Below the pieces are notes generated by a model that was not told the origin of the DNA, did not search any database, and worked only from the letters and a program-made list of their open reading frames with translations. A program made the position numbers and the translations under genes. Shown here piece by piece: positions 50,701 through 58,226 of a DNA stretch of 64,000 bases (position 1 is the first letter of the stretch; each line of letters opens with the position of its first letter). Location of the stretch: positions 1 to 64,000 of the forward strand of contig NZ_JOFS01000004.1 in NCBI RefSeq assembly GCF_000719285.1, read 5' to 3'. The stretch comes from Streptomyces bicolor. GTDB lineage: Bacteria > Actinomycetota > Actinomycetes > Streptomycetales > Streptomycetaceae.

Positions 50701-51298
50701 CGATCCGGACGGTTTCGCGCAGGAACTCGCGCGCCCCATGCCGCGCCCCCCACAACCCGCCGCACGTCGAGGCACCCGGTTCCACGCCTGGGTCGAGGCC
50801 CGCTTCGAGGAGCTGACGCTGCCCATGCTGGAGCCGGACGACCTGCCCGGCGGCGAGGCCGAGATCGCCGACGAGCGTGACCTGGAGACGCTGAAGGACG
50901 CCTTCGAGCGCACCGAGTACGCGCACCGCACTCCGTACCGGGTCGAGGCCCCCTTCCAGCTCGCGATCGCCGGCCGCGTCGTACGGGGCCGTATCGACGC
51001 CGTGTACAAGGACGGCGACGGCGACGGGGCGACGTACGAGATCGTCGACTGGAAGACCAACCGCACCCGCACCGCCGACCCGCTCCAGCTCGCCCTGTAC
51101 CGGCTCGCCTGGGCCGAGCAGCAGGGCGTGCCCCTGGAGTCGGTCGACGCCGTGTTCGTGTACGTGCGGGGCGGCGAGGTCGTCCGCCCGGACCAGCTGC
51201 CGGACCGGGCGGCACTGGAGCGGCTGCTCACCGAGGGGCCGGTCGCCGAGGTGAACTGTGAGGAACCGCCCAACCAGGATGTCGGTGCGGGCCGATAG
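47780..51298 (+). CDS. adnB: AdnB-type helicase-nuclease subunit
   Basis: 1172 residues. Motor domain with Walker A GAGSGKT (39-45), LTFTNKAAGELAERV, LLDEYQDTSVAQRV, VGDPCQAIYGWRGA, SENRRSGGRLL and LTAHKSKGLEWD. The C-terminal nuclease has RIDAVY and EIVDWKT (Asp1090, Lys1092). An acidic, Pro-rich linker (about 840-920) is less conserved. In mycobacteria AdnB is the leading motor of the AdnAB heterodimer. GTG 47780 is chosen over GTG 47756 because the family begins at ARITDPEQL. It follows adnA by 126 bases and leads into the dipeptidase after 10 bases. Confidence 0.93.
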   Translation: MPARITDPEQLKELLGIPFTPEQTACIVAPPAPQVIVAGAGSGKTTVMAARVVWLVGTGQVAPEQVLGLTFTNKAAGELAERVRKALVKAGVTEPDVIDPDNPPGEPVISTYHAFAGRLLTDHGLRIGLEPTSRLLADATRYQLAARVLREAPGPYPALTRSFADLVSDLLALDAELAEHLVRPEALRAYDAELLLTLQGTKLSNADLRKVPETAAARRELAELVVRYRAAKRERDLLDFGDQIALSAQLAQIPEVGRILRDEFRVVLLDEYQDTSVAQRVLLAGLFGGGTGHPVTAVGDPCQAIYGWRGASVANLDDFPEHFAHADGRPAGRQALSENRRSGGRLLDLANGLAEPLRAMHAGVEALRPAPGAERDGTVRCALLPTHAEEMDWIADSIAHLVRTGKAPGEIAVLCRTATDFAEIQGALVARDVPVEVVGLSGLLHLPEIADLVAVCEVLQDPGANASLVRLLTGPRWRIGPRDLALLGRRARRLVSHARVDGDDDPDRRLAEAVEGVDPAEVISLADALDTFLETPLDGDEDDDNLPFSPDARVRFARLATELRDLRRSLSDPLMDVLHRVLAVTGLEVELSASPHALAARRRETLSNFLDIAASFAAGDNEATLLAFLGFLRTAAQYEKGLDNALPGGENTVKVLTAHKSKGLEWDVVAVPGLVTGTFPSTKGREKWTAQGKVLPHELRGDADTLPDVVSWDSRGLKAFQEAMKDHQHTEELRLGYVTFTRPRSLLLGSGHWWGPNQKKPRGPSDFLQALYDHCAAGHGEIEVWADEPAEDEENPALHRENADQVWPLPLDEAALARRRAAAETVLAHLESLTSSREEGHPAATHDPDTYDDPDWPPPPDDEALHEEYDGENPFSGEDPGDWDSWTTDRPSVPHQATSPESPAVPPQARPYPPEHEPLTPEEEPLTPEEARTIASWDRDLDALAGELLRTRASVTDVPLPASLTASQLLRLAADPDGFAQELARPMPRPPQPAARRGTRFHAWVEARFEELTLPMLEPDDLPGGEAEIADERDLETLKDAFERTEYAHRTPYRVEAPFQLAIAGRVVRGRIDAVYKDGDGDGATYEIVDWKTNRTRTADPLQLALYRLAWAEQQGVPLESVDAVFVYVRGGEVVRPDQLPDRAALERLLTEGPVAEVNCEEPPNQDVGAGR

Positions 51299-51308
51299 GC
51301 TCGTGACC

Positions 51309-52712
51309 ATGAGCCAGACCCCGGACAGCGCTGTCCGCACGTACATCGAGCAGCATCGCGCCGCCTTCCTCGACGACCTCGCCGAGTGGCTGCGCATCCC
51401 CTCCGTGTCGGCCCAGCCCGACCACGCTCCCGACGTACGCCGCAGCGCCGACTGGCTCGCCGCCAAGCTCAAGGAGACCGGCTTCCCGACCGCCGAGGTC
51501 TGGCCGACCCCGGGCGCGCCCGCCGTCTTCGCCGAGTGGCCCTCCGGCGACCCGGACGCGCCCACGGTGCTCGTCTACGGCCACCATGACGTGCAGCCCG
51601 CCGCACGCGAGGACGGCTGGGACAGCGAGCCCTTCGAGCCGGTCATCCGGGAAGGGCGCCTCTACGCGCGCGGGGCGGCCGACGACAAGGGCCAGGTGTT
51701 CTTCCACACACTCGGAGTCCGTGCCCACCTCGCCACGACCGGCCGCACCACCCCGGCCGTCAACCTGAAGCTGCTGATCGAGGGCGAGGAGGAGTCCGGC
51801 TCCCCGCACTTCCGCGCCCTCGTCGAGGAGCACACCGAGCGGCTCGCCGCCGACGCCGTGATCGTCTCCGACACCGGCATGTGGTCCGAGGACACGCCCA
51901 CTGTGTGCACCGGTATGCGCGGCCTCGCCGAGTGCGAGATCCATCTGTACGGCCCCGACCAGGACATCCACTCCGGCTCCTTCGGCGGCGCCGTCCCCAA
52001 CCCGGCGACCGCAGCCGCCCGCCTGGTCGCCGCCCTGCACGACGAGCACGCGCGCGTGGCCATTCCCGGCTTCTACGACGGCATCGTCGAGCTGACCGAC
52101 CGCGAGCGCGAGCTCTTCGCCGAGCTGCCCTTCGACGAGCGGCAGTGGCTGCGCACCGCCAAGTCCTACGCCACTCACGGCGAGGCCGGGCACACCACCC
52201 TGGAGCGCATCTGGGCCCGGCCCACCGCCGAGGTCAACGGGATCGGCGGCGGGTATCAGGGTGCCGGCAGCAAGACGATCATCCCGTCCTCCGCCATGGT
52301 GAAGCTCTCCTTCCGGCTGGTCGCCGGACAGGACCCCGACGCCGTCGAGAAGGCCGTCCGCGCATGGGTGGCAGACCAGGTTCCCGCCGGGATCCGCTGC
52401 GAGATCACCTCCAGCGGGGCCACGCGCCCGTGCCTGACGCCACTGGACCACCCCGCTCTGCAGTCCGTCGTACGCGCCATGGCCCGCGCCTTCGAGGGCT
52501 CCGTCCGCTTCACGCGCGAAGGCGGCTCGGGTCCCGCCGCCGACCTCCAGGACGTCCTCGGCGCACCCGTGCTCTTCCTGGGCATCTCCGTCCCCTCGGA
52601 CGGCTGGCACGCCCCGAACGAGAAGGTCGAGCTCGACCTTCTCCTCAAAGGCGTCGAGACCGCCGCCTACCTGTGGGGCGACCTCGCCGCGAACTGGCGC
52701 CATGCGCCCTGA
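51309..52712 (+). CDS. M20-family dipeptidase
   Basis: 467 residues. The zinc peptidase motifs are VYGHHDVQPA (first metal His and Asp), RGAADDKGQ (bridging Asp), EGEEESGS (catalytic Glu pair), SDTGMW and the C-terminal NEKVELDLL (second metal side). The dimerisation lid runs from MRGLAECEIHLYGP to about residue 340. It resembles carnosinase-like CNDP enzymes acting on dipeptides. It starts 10 bases after adnB and is probably cotranscribed, though a repair role is not implied. Confidence 0.92.
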   Translation: MSQTPDSAVRTYIEQHRAAFLDDLAEWLRIPSVSAQPDHAPDVRRSADWLAAKLKETGFPTAEVWPTPGAPAVFAEWPSGDPDAPTVLVYGHHDVQPAAREDGWDSEPFEPVIREGRLYARGAADDKGQVFFHTLGVRAHLATTGRTTPAVNLKLLIEGEEESGSPHFRALVEEHTERLAADAVIVSDTGMWSEDTPTVCTGMRGLAECEIHLYGPDQDIHSGSFGGAVPNPATAAARLVAALHDEHARVAIPGFYDGIVELTDRERELFAELPFDERQWLRTAKSYATHGEAGHTTLERIWARPTAEVNGIGGGYQGAGSKTIIPSSAMVKLSFRLVAGQDPDAVEKAVRAWVADQVPAGIRCEITSSGATRPCLTPLDHPALQSVVRAMARAFEGSVRFTREGGSGPAADLQDVLGAPVLFLGISVPSDGWHAPNEKVELDLLLKGVETAAYLWGDLAANWRHAP

Positions 52713-52868
52713 GCCACCGGGGCCGTCCGGAGCGGCGTCGCGCGCGGGGCACACTGAAATGGCCGCCCCGCACCGCCGAGCCATGCCGCACCCGGTCGCC
52801 TCCCGTCCCACGTCCCGCCGATCCGCCCACCGAAGCACACCGTTCCACTGGGGGAGTTGGAAGCACCC

Positions 52869-53810
52869 GTGACCACCTGGACCGACCACACCGCCGACCG
52901 ACCCATCTCGCTCACCGCCCCGAGCGGCATCGACCGCGCAGCTCACCACCGGCTCGACGAGGCCTGGCTCGCGGCGGCGTGGAGCCACCCCACGACCCGC
53001 TGCTTCGTGGTCTCCGGCGGCCAGGTCCTCATCGACGAGACGGCGGACGGGCGCACCGAACTCGTCATGACCCCCTCCTTCGAGGCCCCCCTCACCGAGG
53101 CGCACCGCTACTTCCTCGGCATCGACGAGGACGGCGTCAGCTACTTCGCCCTCCAGAAAGACGCGCTGCCCGGCCGTATCGACCAGTCCGCGCGCGCGGC
53201 CGGCCTGCGCGAGGCGGGCCTGCTGCTGTCGCCGCGCGACGTGGGCCTGATGGTGCACGCCGTCGGCCTGGAGAACTGGCAGCGCACCCACCGCTTCTGC
53301 TCCCGCTGCGGCGAGCGCACGGTGATCGCCGCGGCCGGCCACATCCGCCGCTGCCCCGCCTGCGGCGCCGAACACTACCCGCGCACCGACCCCGCCGTGA
53401 TCATGGCCGTCACCGACGAGGACGACCGCATCCTCCTCGGCCGCCAGGTCCACTGGCCCGAGGGCCGCTTCTCGACGCTCGCCGGCTTCGTCGAGCCCGG
53501 CGAGTCCATCGAGCAGACGGTGCGCCGCGAGGTCTACGAGGAGGCCGGGATCACCGTCGGCCAGGTCGAGTACGTCGCCAGCCAGCCCTGGCCCTTCCCG
53601 TCCAGCCTCATGCTGGGCTTCATGGCCCGAGCCACCTCCACCGAGGTCGACGTCGACGGCGACGAGATCCACGAGGCCCGCTGGTTCTCCCGCGAGGAGC
53701 TTCGTGCCGCCTTCGAATCCGGCGAGGTCCTGCCGCCCTACGGCATCTCGATCGCGGCCCGCCTGATCGAGCTCTGGTACGGCAAGCCACTACCCACGCG
53801 CAGCGTCTGA
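52869..53810 (+). CDS. nudC: NAD(+) diphosphatase NudC
   Basis: 313 residues. N-terminal NudC domain, then a zinc ribbon with CSRC and CPAC. The Nudix box starts GFVEPGESIEQTVRREV and continues YEEAGI, matching GX5EX7REUXEEXGU. The C-terminal SQPWPFPSSLMLGF contains the SQPWPFPXS array specific for NADH pyrophosphatases. It hydrolyses NAD(H) and can remove NAD caps from RNA. GTG 52869 has GGAAG upstream. The gene is divergent in function but conserved in place: mycobacteria also keep nudC between adnB and uvrD2. Confidence 0.94.
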   Translation: MTTWTDHTADRPISLTAPSGIDRAAHHRLDEAWLAAAWSHPTTRCFVVSGGQVLIDETADGRTELVMTPSFEAPLTEAHRYFLGIDEDGVSYFALQKDALPGRIDQSARAAGLREAGLLLSPRDVGLMVHAVGLENWQRTHRFCSRCGERTVIAAAGHIRRCPACGAEHYPRTDPAVIMAVTDEDDRILLGRQVHWPEGRFSTLAGFVEPGESIEQTVRREVYEEAGITVGQVEYVASQPWPFPSSLMLGFMARATSTEVDVDGDEIHEARWFSREELRAAFESGEVLPPYGISIAARLIELWYGKPLPTRSV

Positions 53811-53848
53811 GCGCCGGACGCGCAGTGACCGTGGGCCAGCCAAACGAA

Positions 53849-53881
53849 AGGGTGGCCGCCCCGAGCCGGGACGGCCACCCT
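53849..53881 (-). terminator. terminator between nudC and the mycoredoxin gene
   Basis: AGGGTGGCCG (53849-53858) pairs with CGGCCACCCT (53872-53881). On the minus strand the stem is followed by TTTCGTTTGG, a fair U-rich run, so it best serves the mycoredoxin gene but can also stop nudC. Confidence 0.82.
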
Positions 53882-53896
53882 CTTGGTGCGCGTCGA

Positions 53897-54139
53897 TCAC
53901 ACGCCGATCTTCTGCTTCACCTGAGCCAGCGACGGGTTCGTCAGCGTCGAACCGTCCGCGAAGAGCACCGTCGGGACCGTCTGGTTTCCGCCATTCGCCT
54001 TCTCGACGAACGCCGCGGACGCGGGGTCCTGCTCGATGTTGATCTCGGTGTACGCGATGCCCTCGCGGTCCAGCTGCTTCTTCAGCCGCTGGCAGTAACC
54101 GCACCACGTCGTGCTGTACATCGTCACAGTGCCCTGCAT
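53897..54139 (-). CDS. mrx1: mycoredoxin (glutaredoxin-like, CGYC)
   Basis: 80 residues of thioredoxin fold: VTMYSTTWCGYCQRLKK with the CGYC active site, the cis-Pro TVPTVLF and GSTLTNPS. Actinobacterial Mrx1 reduces mycothiolated proteins using mycothiol, replacing the glutaredoxin/glutathione couple. GAGGAG lies 11 bases before the ATG at 54139; the longer open frame upstream has no family resemblance. It is transcribed opposite to nudC and uvrD2. Confidence 0.92.
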   Translation of the reverse strand: MQGTVTMYSTTWCGYCQRLKKQLDREGIAYTEINIEQDPASAAFVEKANGGNQTVPTVLFADGSTLTNPSLAQVKQKIGV

Positions 54140-54323
54140 GTCTCGCGCGCTCCTCTGATGGATCGGGGGAACAGGTCGTCCTGAGAGGGAACGTACGCGA
54201 CCGGGGCCCCATTCCCACCCGGGGTATGCCCGGCACGTGACGCCTGCCGCATTAGTACGACTATCAGTGCCTGCCTGTGGACAACCGGCACAGCCGTCTC
54301 CGGCGACCTGGCAGCATGGCCGT

Positions 54324-56519
54324 GTGACAGCAGCAACGCACTCCACCCTCTTCCCGCAGGCACCGGACTCTGCCGACGCGGTGCTCGAAGGGCTCGACCC
54401 CGAGCAGCGCGAGGTGGCCACCGCCCTGCACGGACCGGTGTGCGTGCTCGCGGGCGCCGGCACGGGCAAGACCCGGGCCATCACCCACCGGATCGCCTAC
54501 GGGGTGCGCGCCAGCATCCTCCAGCCCTCCAGCGTGCTCGCCGTCACCTTCACCAACCGCGCCGCCGGAGAGATGCGCGGCCGGCTCCGCCAACTCGGCG
54601 CCGCCGGAGTCCAGGCCCGAACGTTCCACTCGGCCGCCTTGCGCCAGCTCCAGTACTTCTGGCCGAAAGCGATCGGCGGCTCCATGCCCCGGCTGGTCGA
54701 CCGCAAGATCCAGCTCGTCGCCGACGCGGCCGCCGCCTGCCGCATCCGCCTCGACCGGAACGAGCTGCGGGACGTCACCGCCGAGATCGAGTGGTCCAAG
54801 GTCACCCAGACCGTCCCCACCGACTACGCCCTCGCCTCCGCCAAGGCCGGCCGCGACGCCCCCCGCGACCCGGCCGAGATCGCCCAGCTGTACAACGTCT
54901 ACGAGGACCTCAAGCGGGACCGCTCGGTCATCGACTTCGAGGACGTCCTGCTGCTCACTGTCGGCATCCTCCAGGACCGGCACGACATCGCCGACCAGGT
55001 CCGCACCCAGTACCAGCACTTCGTGGTCGACGAGTACCAGGACGTCAGCCCGCTGCAGCAGCGCCTGCTGGAGCTCTGGCTCGGCGACCGGGACAACCTG
55101 TGCGTGGTCGGCGACGCCAGCCAGACGATCTACTCGTTCACTGGCGCAACCCCCGACCATCTGCTCGACTTCCGCACCCGCCACCCCGGCGCCACGGTCG
55201 TCAAGCTGGTCCGCGACTACCGCTCCACGCCCCAGGTCGTCCATCTCGCCAACGGACTCCTCGCCCAGGCCCGGGGCCGCGCCGCCGACCATCGCCTGGA
55301 ACTGATCTCCCAGCGCGCCCCCGGCCCCGAACCCGTCTACGCGGAGTACACCGACGAGCCCGCCGAGGCCGAGGGCGCCGCCCGTCGCATTCGGGAACTC
55401 ATGGGCGCCGGTGTTCCGGCCGCCGAGATCGCCATCCTGTTCCGCACGAACTCCCAGTCCGAGACCTACGAGCAGGCCCTGGCCGACGCGGGCGTCCCCT
55501 ACCAGCTACGGGGCGCCGAGCGGTTCTTCGACCGTCCCGAAGTGCGCAAGGCGGGCATCGCCCTGCGTGGCGCGGCCCGCTTCGGCGGCAACGACTCGCT
55601 CCTCGACGACGCCGTCGACCTGCCCTCGCAGGTGCGTGCCGTGCTGTCGGGAGAGGGATGGACCACCGAGCCCCCGGCCGGCTCCGGCGCCGTCAGGGAG
55701 CGCTGGGAGTCGCTGGCCGCCCTGGTGAACCTCGCCCAGGACTTCGCCGCCACCAAGCCCGGAGCGACCCTCGCCGACCTGGTGGCGGAACTCGACGAGC
55801 GGGCGAACGCCCAGCACGCCCCGACCGTCCAGGGCGTCACCCTGGCCTCCCTGCACTCGGCCAAGGGCCTGGAGTGGGACGTCGTCTTCCTGGTCGGTGT
55901 CGCCGAGGGCATGATGCCGATCACCTACGCGAAGACCGATGAACAGATCGAGGAGGAGCGCCGCCTCCTCTACGTCGGCGTCACCCGCGCCCGGCAGCAC
56001 CTCCATGTCTCCTGGGCCCTCACCCGCGCACCCGGCGGCCGCCCGAACCGCCGCCCCAGCCGCTTCCTCGACGGACTGCGCCCGGGCTCGACCGCCACGG
56101 CCGGACGCACCGCCGCCGGTGGTTCCGGAGGTGTCGAGCGAGGCTTCACCAGCAGACCGGACGCCGCCCCGAGACGGACCCAGCGCACCCCTGCCCGCTG
56201 CCGGGTGTGCGGGCGCACGCTCACCGACGCCGGTGAGATGAAGCTGATGCGTTGCGAGGACTGCCCCTCCGACATGGACGAGGGGCTCTACGAACGCCTC
56301 CGCGAATGGCGCGGGGTGCAGGCGCGGCTCAGCGGCCAGCCGGACTTCTGCGTCTTCACGGACAGGACCCTGATGGCCATCGCCGAGGCGGAGCCGACCA
56401 GTCCGGTTGAGCTTTCCCGCATCCCGGGTGTCCTCAAGCGCAAGCTCGAGCGCTACGGAGCCGATGTGCTGGCCATCTGTGCAGGCCAGGAGGTTGGGGA
56501 GGGCGCCGACGGGGAATGA
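54324..56519 (+). CDS. uvrD2: ATP-dependent DNA helicase UvrD2
   Basis: 731 residues. SF1A motor: Walker A GAGTGKT (44-50), FTNRAAGEMRGRL, VVDEYQDVSPLQ, VGDASQTIYSFTGA, LASLHSAKGLEWDVVF, LYVGVTRARQHL. Next come a tetracysteine zinc module (CRVCG ... CEDC) and a C-terminal HRDC domain (about 655-720), the combination that defines actinobacterial UvrD2. It unwinds DNA 3' to 5' in repair. GTG 54324 starts a typical N-terminus; the frame is open to 54237. The wblC leader begins directly after it. Confidence 0.94.
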   Translation: MTAATHSTLFPQAPDSADAVLEGLDPEQREVATALHGPVCVLAGAGTGKTRAITHRIAYGVRASILQPSSVLAVTFTNRAAGEMRGRLRQLGAAGVQARTFHSAALRQLQYFWPKAIGGSMPRLVDRKIQLVADAAAACRIRLDRNELRDVTAEIEWSKVTQTVPTDYALASAKAGRDAPRDPAEIAQLYNVYEDLKRDRSVIDFEDVLLLTVGILQDRHDIADQVRTQYQHFVVDEYQDVSPLQQRLLELWLGDRDNLCVVGDASQTIYSFTGATPDHLLDFRTRHPGATVVKLVRDYRSTPQVVHLANGLLAQARGRAADHRLELISQRAPGPEPVYAEYTDEPAEAEGAARRIRELMGAGVPAAEIAILFRTNSQSETYEQALADAGVPYQLRGAERFFDRPEVRKAGIALRGAARFGGNDSLLDDAVDLPSQVRAVLSGEGWTTEPPAGSGAVRERWESLAALVNLAQDFAATKPGATLADLVAELDERANAQHAPTVQGVTLASLHSAKGLEWDVVFLVGVAEGMMPITYAKTDEQIEEERRLLYVGVTRARQHLHVSWALTRAPGGRPNRRPSRFLDGLRPGSTATAGRTAAGGSGGVERGFTSRPDAAPRRTQRTPARCRVCGRTLTDAGEMKLMRCEDCPSDMDEGLYERLREWRGVQARLSGQPDFCVFTDRTLMAIAEAEPTSPVELSRIPGVLKRKLERYGADVLAICAGQEVGEGADGE

Positions 56520-56532
56520 CACGAACTCGTCG

Positions 56533-56572
56533 AAAAAATAGTTTGCGCATGCCCCAGCAATCCCCATAGGTT
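56533..56572 (+). promoter_or_regulatory. wblC promoter with AT-rich upstream element
   Basis: AAAAAATA (56533-56540) lies 2 bases before TTGCGC (56543-56548, -35). TAGGTT (56567-56572) is the -10, spacer 18. An A/T run touching the -35 is the hallmark of WhiB7/WblC-dependent promoters, where the AT-hook grips the minor groove and the Fe-S domain contacts the sigma factor. Autoactivation is therefore expected. The start point would be near 56579. Confidence 0.75.
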
Positions 56573-56684
56573 CTTAGCCACGGGAACGGAGGCCTTCTCG
56601 GAGGCCCCAATTCCGTGTTCTACTTGCATACCCGTCGGACTGGTTCACCCCAGTCCCCCGAGACGCCGAGAGGAGGCGAGTCCA

Positions 56685-57011
56685 GTGATCAGCATCAACA
56701 GCAGCTCCATCAGCACCGTGAAAATGACCGATCGCTCGGTCGTCGCCTCCCTGTGCATGCTCGGCGCCTCGAACCAGGGCACCGGTCTGTCCGGCATTCG
56801 TGCCGCGCGTCCGGCGTCCTCCGTGTCTCTCGCGGGTCTTCCCATCCGTGAGCGCAATGAGCGACCGACCAAGGCACTGGAAGCGGCAGTAGAGGCAAAG
56901 GCGCAGGCCTATGCCTTCACGGCGACCGGTGCCGGATTCCGGAAGCAGACGACGCAGCACCACCTGATGTGGGCCTTCCGTGGGCCAGAACCCTGGAGTG
57001 ATCCAGCCTGA
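56685..57011 (+). CDS. upstream ORF in the wblC leader, 108 aa
   Basis: GTG at 56685 is preceded by a near-perfect GAGAGGAGGCGAG ribosome site, so it is surely translated. The product is Ser-rich at first (SINSSSISTVKMTDRS), then basic and Ala-rich (EAAVEAKAQAYAF), with no recognisable domain or membrane segment. It lies between the wblC promoter and an intrinsic terminator whose stem starts 25 bases after its stop codon. The plausible role is a sensor ORF: slowed translation by ribosome-targeting antibiotics would change folding of the leader. In mycobacteria and Streptomyces whiB7/wblC leaders contain such ORFs. Confidence 0.75.
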   Translation: MISINSSSISTVKMTDRSVVASLCMLGASNQGTGLSGIRAARPASSVSLAGLPIRERNERPTKALEAAVEAKAQAYAFTATGAGFRKQTTQHHLMWAFRGPEPWSDPA

Positions 57012-57035
57012 CAGCCGATCAGGCCGGCGCCTTCA

Positions 57036-57077
57036 GGGCCGCGGAACCCCATCCGGGATCCGCGGCCCTTCTGTTTG
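57036..57077 (+). terminator. intrinsic terminator/attenuator in the wblC leader
   Basis: GGGCCGCGG (57036-57044) and CCGCGGCCC (57060-57068) form a perfect 9-bp stem followed by TTCTGTTTGT. It stands 110 bases before the wblC GTG, so transcription must read through it for wblC to be made. A small CCCC/GGGG hairpin follows at 57079-57090. Confidence 0.82.
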
Positions 57078-57187
57078 TCCCCCAACGGGGATGACGGAGC
57101 GAAGGGGCCTCGGGACAAGAAAAGAACCCGGTACCAGCCGCCACCCGGTCCTACAGGACCGGAACGAACAGACGAGGAAGACGAACC

Positions 57188-57556
57188 GTGCAACTCGAAG
57201 CGCACGCCCCGTCCGTACCGCCTTCAGACGTGATCCCCAAGCCCGGCCTCACGGAGGACTCCACATTGACCCCGCTCACTGCGCTCACCGCGCTCGACGA
57301 CGCCATCGAGAACCTCGGCGTACCCGTCCCCTGCCGTTCCTACGACCCGGAGGTCTTCTTCGCCGAGTCCCCGGCGGACGTCGAGTACGCCAAGTCCCTC
57401 TGCCGCACCTGCCCGCTGATGGAGGCCTGCCTCGCCGGCGCCAAGGAGCGGCGTGAGCCCTGGGGCGTCTGGGGTGGCGAGCTGTTCGTCCAGGGTGTTG
57501 TCGTCGCCCGGAAGCGGCCGCGTGGCCGCCCGCGCAAGAACCCGGTCACGGCATGA
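57188..57556 (+). CDS. wblC: WhiB-family regulator WblC (WhiB7 type)
   Basis: 122 residues. Four Cys (49, 72, 75, 81) would hold the [4Fe-4S] cluster. GVWGG at 93-97 is the WhiB turn that contacts the main sigma factor. RGRPRKN from residue 112 is an AT-hook, which only the WhiB7/WblC branch has. It activates intrinsic antibiotic-resistance genes when ribosomes are inhibited. GAGGAAG lies about 8 bases before the GTG. Expression is probably controlled by the leader described above. Position after uvrD2 is shared with mycobacteria. Confidence 0.95.
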   Translation: MQLEAHAPSVPPSDVIPKPGLTEDSTLTPLTALTALDDAIENLGVPVPCRSYDPEVFFAESPADVEYAKSLCRTCPLMEACLAGAKERREPWGVWGGELFVQGVVVARKRPRGRPRKNPVTA

Positions 57557-57876
57557 ACACCACAGGAACGATCGACCGTCCCCTCACGCACGACCCCCAG
57601 AAGCAGGCCCCGATGAAGCCGTCAACCCACGAACTCGCAGGCTCCGCGCCTGAAGACTTCACCACGCGTGGCGCGAACGACTCGCGCCAGAACAGGAACC
57701 GAGAGATGCAACTCATCCAAGAAGCCCTGGCACGTGCGCATATGCACGAGCGACGGCACGAGGCCCAGCGGGAACGCCGGGCCATGCATGTGGTGACCGC
57801 TCGCCGCATGCAGCGCCGGGCCGAGCGCGCCTCGATGCGCGCCCGCCGCGCGCTCGCCAAGGCGGTCATGCAGTAA
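57553..57876 (+). CDS. small basic protein coupled to wblC, 107 aa
   Basis: Starts within the wblC stop (ATGA), so it is translated with wblC. The first 45 residues are polar; the rest is a long helix rich in Arg, Met, His and Gln (ALARAHMHERRHEAQRERRA, RMQRRAERASMRARRALAK). It could bind RNA or ribosomes, but no family is known to me. A strong terminator closes the unit 51 bases later. Being under the same attenuator makes it a candidate member of the antibiotic response. Confidence 0.8.
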   Translation: MNTTGTIDRPLTHDPQKQAPMKPSTHELAGSAPEDFTTRGANDSRQNRNREMQLIQEALARAHMHERRHEAQRERRAMHVVTARRMQRRAERASMRARRALAKAVMQ

Positions 57877-57926
57877 CCGACCACTCCACCAGACGGTGGC
57901 CTCCCGGCCTGGGAGGCGGTAGCTCC

Positions 57927-57966
57927 CCGCGGGGGCCGGTCCGTGCGAACGGACCGGCCCCCGCGG
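57927..57966. terminator. 18-bp perfect terminator after the wblC operon
   Basis: 57927-57944 pairs perfectly with 57949-57966 (18 bp) around the loop GCGA. It is the longest perfect stem I found in the window besides 19922-19962. Confidence 0.92.
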
Positions 57967-58012
57967 TGCGTTGTGCCCGCCGATCAGCTGGTGGCGGCGT
58001 TATCGTCGCCGA

Positions 58013-58222
58013 GTGACGAGTCTTCCCGGAGGCAGTGACAACGGCGGATCCGCCACGGAGTCCGAGCTGCTCGTGTGCGCTCGCTGCGGCACCCGGGCCG
58101 AGGCACCGCAGCCCACCTGGACGTGCTCCGTGGAGAACGGCGACCGCCACTACTTCTGCGACACCTGCTCCCGGGAGAACCTCAGGGCGATCGAGGGGCG
58201 ACTGGACTCGGCCTGGTGGTAG
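58013..58222 (+). CDS. small zinc-ribbon-like protein, 69 aa
   Basis: CARC near residue 22 and CDTC near residue 49, with a third Cys in TWTCSVENG, suggest a treble-clef or zinc-ribbon. The rest is polar and the C-terminus is AIEGRLDSAWW. The GTG at 58013 is chosen; the frame is open to 57971 but the extra residues are Trp/Arg-rich and unlikely. Its stop lies 4 bases from the stop of the convergent ABC1 kinase gene. Confidence 0.75.
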   Translation: MTSLPGGSDNGGSATESELLVCARCGTRAEAPQPTWTCSVENGDRHYFCDTCSRENLRAIEGRLDSAWW

Positions 58223-58226
58223 CTCC

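Noticed and set aside
56574..56963. Minus-strand ORF opposite the wblC leader
   Set aside because: No ribosome site and no family resemblance; the plus-strand leader ORF has a strong site and fits context.
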